Shown here piece after piece: positions 60,588-64,000 of a stretch of 64,000 nt of DNA; the first letter of the stretch is position 1, and each line of letters starts with the position of its first letter. The stretch is from Amia ocellicauda (taxonomy: Eukaryota > Chordata > Actinopteri > Amiiformes > Amiidae): assembly GCF_036373705.1 (NCBI RefSeq), contig NW_027102734.1, forward strand, positions 1-64,000, written 5' to 3'. A program made the position numbers and the translations under genes. The notes beneath the pieces are model-generated. The model was given only the letters and a program-made list of their open reading frames with translations. It had not been told where the DNA came from and did not search any database.

Positions 60588-61965
60588 ACCTGAACCAGTA
60601 ACTCGCTGCCACAGCTCAACCTGTAGCTCTGTTGCCCGAACCGGAACCAGAAACCAACCAAGTCTTTGCCAGCAACAGAAGAGTTAAACTGGGAGAAGGA
60701 GATTGAGCCGTACGAAGAATTCTTTTAAAGGACTTTATTAAATAAAGAACTTTACAGACTGCGCATGCCCGCCTGTGCCCACCTGATCAGTGGAGTTTTA
60801 CAGCTGGACAATTGAGTAAGTCGAATGTATATGAAAGTGTTCAGTCATTTAAATAGCTATTTGAGTCTTAAGAAACTTGACCCTTGGAACGAACAGGGCC
60901 CTGCTTTCCTCAAAGACTTTGTCTTCAAGTAACTACGGTGGAACCCTGCTTACAAAGAAGATTTTGTGCACAACCTTGGAGCCTTCAAACCAGTGGAAAA
61001 TCTGTTTGGAAAAGACTCTAATTTCGCGAAACCCCAACTTCCAGGTGCATCGACTGAGTGGAAGTTCTTGGACAAAGCCGAACCGCACTGCCTTTGTTCC
61101 AAACCACACGGACCATGTGCCGTGTGCTGTGATCTGAGCCCGAAGACAGAGAGGCCTCTCTGCGACGAAGTTCAGATAAGTTTAACAGTTTGGAGTTCAT
61201 GATTCATGACATTTGAGAAATCAATTAGAAATGTTATTCTGTGATTCATAACTCTTGAATGTGTAATATCATTTAGTTTTCTTAAATATAAATGTGTGTT
61301 GCATTAAACTGTTTTGTTGATAATTTTAGAAATAAAATCTGTCAACCCCGAGAAATATCTTCTCATTCCTGTTTAACTGTTTAGTCTGAAATTGACACAA
61401 GTCAATAGATGTTAGATTATTGGTGGCCCTGCCTATCCTTGATCATTGAATAATAATCAGTTAAGGGAAATTGTGGTAACAAGTAATGATAGGATCTCTC
61501 TCGGCACCTAAACGTAAATGAGACTGATATATATATCACGAGAAGTTACCTGACATAAATACTAACCTGCGTAGTTATTTAATGTCTGACTAACAATACT
61601 AACGAGAGACTCACCTTCGTCTTACTAACCGGTATTGTAGTTAATGTGTTTATAACCTTTTTTGTTTAACGATTTGTGTGTTATCATATGCGATCCCATG
61701 GTCTTTGATTTGGTCACGGAAGTGATTTGTCTTTGATTTGTTGATCTAGAGTTGAATTTTAATTAGCTTTTCCCTTTTGTATAATTAGTGTAGTGCTACA
61801 TTTAGTCTTTGGTTTTGAATAAATTTAACAATTTATATCTTTGGAATTGGTGTCTGTGTCCAATTATTACAGAAATTGAGTTCTACAAGATTCCAGGATT
61901 CGTGATAAGGTGATACTATAAATTCACTTCTTAAATTGAAATTTATAAGTGTACCTTACGATACA
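60241..61965 (+). mobile_element. LTR-like module, copy 7 (incomplete)
   Basis: The final copy. Its right end is intact and followed by ACTG. Confidence 0.6.
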
Positions 61966-62273
61966 ACTGATAGCACTGCAACTCAGTGTAGGTGTGCGTT
62001 CAGTCCGGCAAACACAACATTTCAGTTATGAAACGCTTTCTACAGGTGATGTATAAATGTAATATTTTCACACATTTGAATAAGTTTGATTTGATACAAG
62101 ATTTATGAAGTTGACCAAACAAAATGACATAATATTTTTCAGGGGATAAAAATCTCACGACACAATTGGGTAGTACTCACGGTACACGGGTTGAAAACCA
62201 CTGAGCCAAGCCACGGTGCTTCTTGGCTTTGCACGGCCACAGAGACTTCCAGAGGAAGACGGTGAGAAGCTTC

Positions 62274-62362
62274 CCTTTGATAGCTCAGTTGGTAGAGTGG
62301 AGGACTGTAGGTTTCAGGCAGCGGGCTTCCTTAGGTCGCTGGTTCAATTCCGGCTCGAAGAA
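62274..62362 (+). pseudogene. Degenerate tRNA-Tyr (GTA)
   Basis: Acceptor CCTTTGA against TCGAAGA leaves the first pair mismatched and one T-G pair; the D-loop side has AGAGTGG for AGAGCGG. B box intact. Probably decaying. Confidence 0.75.
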
Positions 62363-62597
62363 AGGCGTGATTATGGTTTGACATCGGTTTTGGACGAGCT
62401 CCCAAATGTCAAGCCATTGGAATTGCATGAGGACAAGGAAAAAACCCCGGAAATTCGGATTTGTTGTGGAGAACTCGCATTGCCCACACATCTCATATGC
62501 ATGTGACCCTTTTCACCCTGAGCCCAGTTTTCTAAACCGTCCAGAAAGCGGTCTGGAAATATCATGAAGCCAACACATTGTGAAGCACCTCACTGAA

Positions 62598-62670
62598 GCC
62601 CGGGTAGTTCAGCCGGTAGAGCATCAGACTTTTAATCCGAGGGTCCAGGGTTCAAGTCCCTGTTTGGGTG
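62598..62670 (+). pseudogene. Degenerate tRNA-Lys (TTT)
   Basis: A box changed to TAGTTCAG, anticodon stem TCAGA/TCCGA has a mismatch, and the acceptor 3' strand is TTTGGGT. Several pairs weakened; probably decaying. Confidence 0.75.
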
Positions 62671-63869
62671 CCTTGTTGACCGAGGGCCATGATGGTAAAA
62701 TGACAATGAAATCTGCAGTTGCGTCTAGGCGAGGTGTCTAGTCCTCTTTGCTTCTTTCGGCAAATATCCAGCCTGTTGTCTTCCAGAGGCAAGTCAAGCC
62801 AGGAACTCTGAGAGGTGTTTTTGCCGTTGACGACGTGTCACTTTAGAACAGCACAACATGCATCTCTACTTGACTTGGCACAATCTGTGAGGGTTGGGCC
62901 AACACAACGTGTCCACACATTTGCAGTCGTCTTGAAATACTTGGAATGACCTGTGGCCCCATGCCATGCAGAAGTCCACAGCTATGCGTGTCAGCATGCT
63001 CTGCTCCTCATCCCCAATGTGCCACTTGTAAGAACTGTGTAAAAAGCGACAGAGAACGTGATCAGCAAAGAAACACAATTCTCCTGAGAACGACAATCAT
63101 CGTGCCGATCGTAATCTCAGTGCATACCTGGATGCCCAACAAGCCAAGCCAGTGGTTCCCAAGCGTTGTAATGCCACGGCACACTTTGCTGAGACCAAAA
63201 ACCTTCGCGGCGCACCAACATGAAAAAATAAATAAAAGGATTTACTAGTTATTGTCTCACCTGAATGGCAACAGGCTGCTAAAACTATTATCACACGCAC
63301 ATTGCATGTTAATGTATGTCAGTAAGGGAGTAATTAAAAGGGCAAATGTGTGAAGTGCAAGGAGTGGCCTTTAGTGGTTAGGTAAAAAAGTACACAGACA
63401 AACTAAATAATCCCTTGATACAAATCATTTATTTAGTGCAGACAGACCAAGACCAGCCACAATAAACTATTCGCAGTAAATATAAATTCACAGCAAAATA
63501 GGTTCAGTTCAAAATATCCTATAACAAGCTGTATGTAACGAAGTGGTTAAACGTTACAAAGGGCATTACAATTGTTGAAAAACAATAGCACACGGATCAA
63601 ACATGCTATCCCCGCCATTTTATTCGATTTGATTAGACGTTTCGCGACCGAAATGTTTTGTGTGCGGACTGAACGCACACCTGAGCCGAGCACGATCACA
63701 ATACATATTCACAATTAATCTAAGCAGTATCATATTGTAACCGTTTCGGTCTGTTATCAACCCTTCCGGATCCAAAACCAGGAGTCAGACACCCTTTTCG
63801 GTGGACACGCTGTTGACTTCTCACAAGCACCATCCGCCTTCACAGAGGCAGCGCTAGCAGTGGAAAGAA

Positions 63870-64000
63870 CAAAAACGGAGGGAAAATTCGCTTGCGCCGA
63901 ACGGGGTCGAGAGATCCGCTGTGACGCAGGAGTGCGAGAGGACTCGACACCACCGAGCACGGGCGCGAGAGGGAGAGATACCCACGGTGTGAGAAACCGC
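63870..64000. other. Right flank of the array
   Basis: After gcagtggaaagaac the other units continue gaagaactgcagg, whereas here unrelated GC-rich sequence follows (acggagggaaaattcgc). No gene recognised in the remaining 131 bases. Confidence 0.6.

Larger units (their letters stand above)
36954..63869 (+). repeat. Tandem array of LTR-module + tRNA-bearing units
   Basis: Eight LTR-like modules alternate with host segments. The full unit is 3963 bp (for example 43458 to 47421); shorter periods of 3654, 3033 and 2724 bp reflect two recurring shorter forms. Host segments carry tRNA-Tyr and tRNA-Lys genes. The left edge coincides with the start of an LTR module; similarity ends on the right at about 63869. 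Blocks 38.77-45.46 kb and 45.46-52.15 kb differ at only a few visible bases, so amplification is recent. The many short open frames repeated in every unit follow the DNA period and show no codon-level conservation beyond it. Confidence 0.9.

Noticed and set aside
36954-63869. Repeated plus-strand frames of 78, 86, 96 and 105 codons in each unit
   Set aside because: They overlap tRNA genes or the LTR-like module and follow the DNA repeat period; no family recognised.
1-64000. CRISPR arrays, bacterial operons, Shine-Dalgarno sites, riboswitches
   Set aside because: No short regularly spaced direct repeats with unique spacers; the gene structure is eukaryotic.

Overview
The window is repeat-rich vertebrate DNA. 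Spliced genes, vertebrate tRNA genes, L2-clade and CR1-like LINEs, Tc1 and hAT debris, and tails containing gcagacgcccttatccag all point to a ray-finned fish. A non-teleost such as sturgeon, paddlefish or gar is my guess from remembered repeat types, not something proven here. There is no bacterial-type gene organisation and no CRISPR array.

Layout. (1) 1-2942, minus strand: the 5' end of an eIF4G-family gene, six exons with good splice sites, running out of the window at base 1. (2) 3.1-21 kb: mostly transposon debris. It holds a CR1-like LINE split by a non-autonomous hAT with a perfect 8-bp target duplication, a solo LTR with a 5-bp duplication, two L2-clade LINEs with recognisable reverse transcriptase, two decayed IS630/Tc1-like transposons that share an intron position, a short non-autonomous Tc1 element, and an unassigned element with perfect 42-bp inverted ends. 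(3) 22.7-31 kb: AT-rich and largely non-coding. It contains a 540-bp inverted repeat of very high identity whose arms lie 6.7 kb apart, and a mirrored pair of tRNA-like composites. (4) 32.7-36.5 kb: a compact cluster of open frames unlike ordinary vertebrate genes. One resembles the N-terminal part of Polinton/adintovirus-type DNA polymerase B. A divergent, probably spliced gene with a TATA box faces away from them. (5) 36.95-63.87 kb: a tandem array of 2.7-4.0 kb units, each pairing an LTR-like module with host sequence that carries an intron-containing tRNA-Tyr(GTA) gene and a tRNA-Lys(TTT) gene. Intact tRNAs lie in three units; others are cut or degenerate. Two neighbouring 6.69-kb blocks are almost identical.

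How the parts relate. Only the eIF4G-like gene and the tRNA array look like host functions, and both concern translation; I see no evidence that they are linked. The two most unusual regions are the virus-like cluster at 32.7-36.5 kb and the tRNA/LTR array beside it. All family calls are from sequence reading alone.
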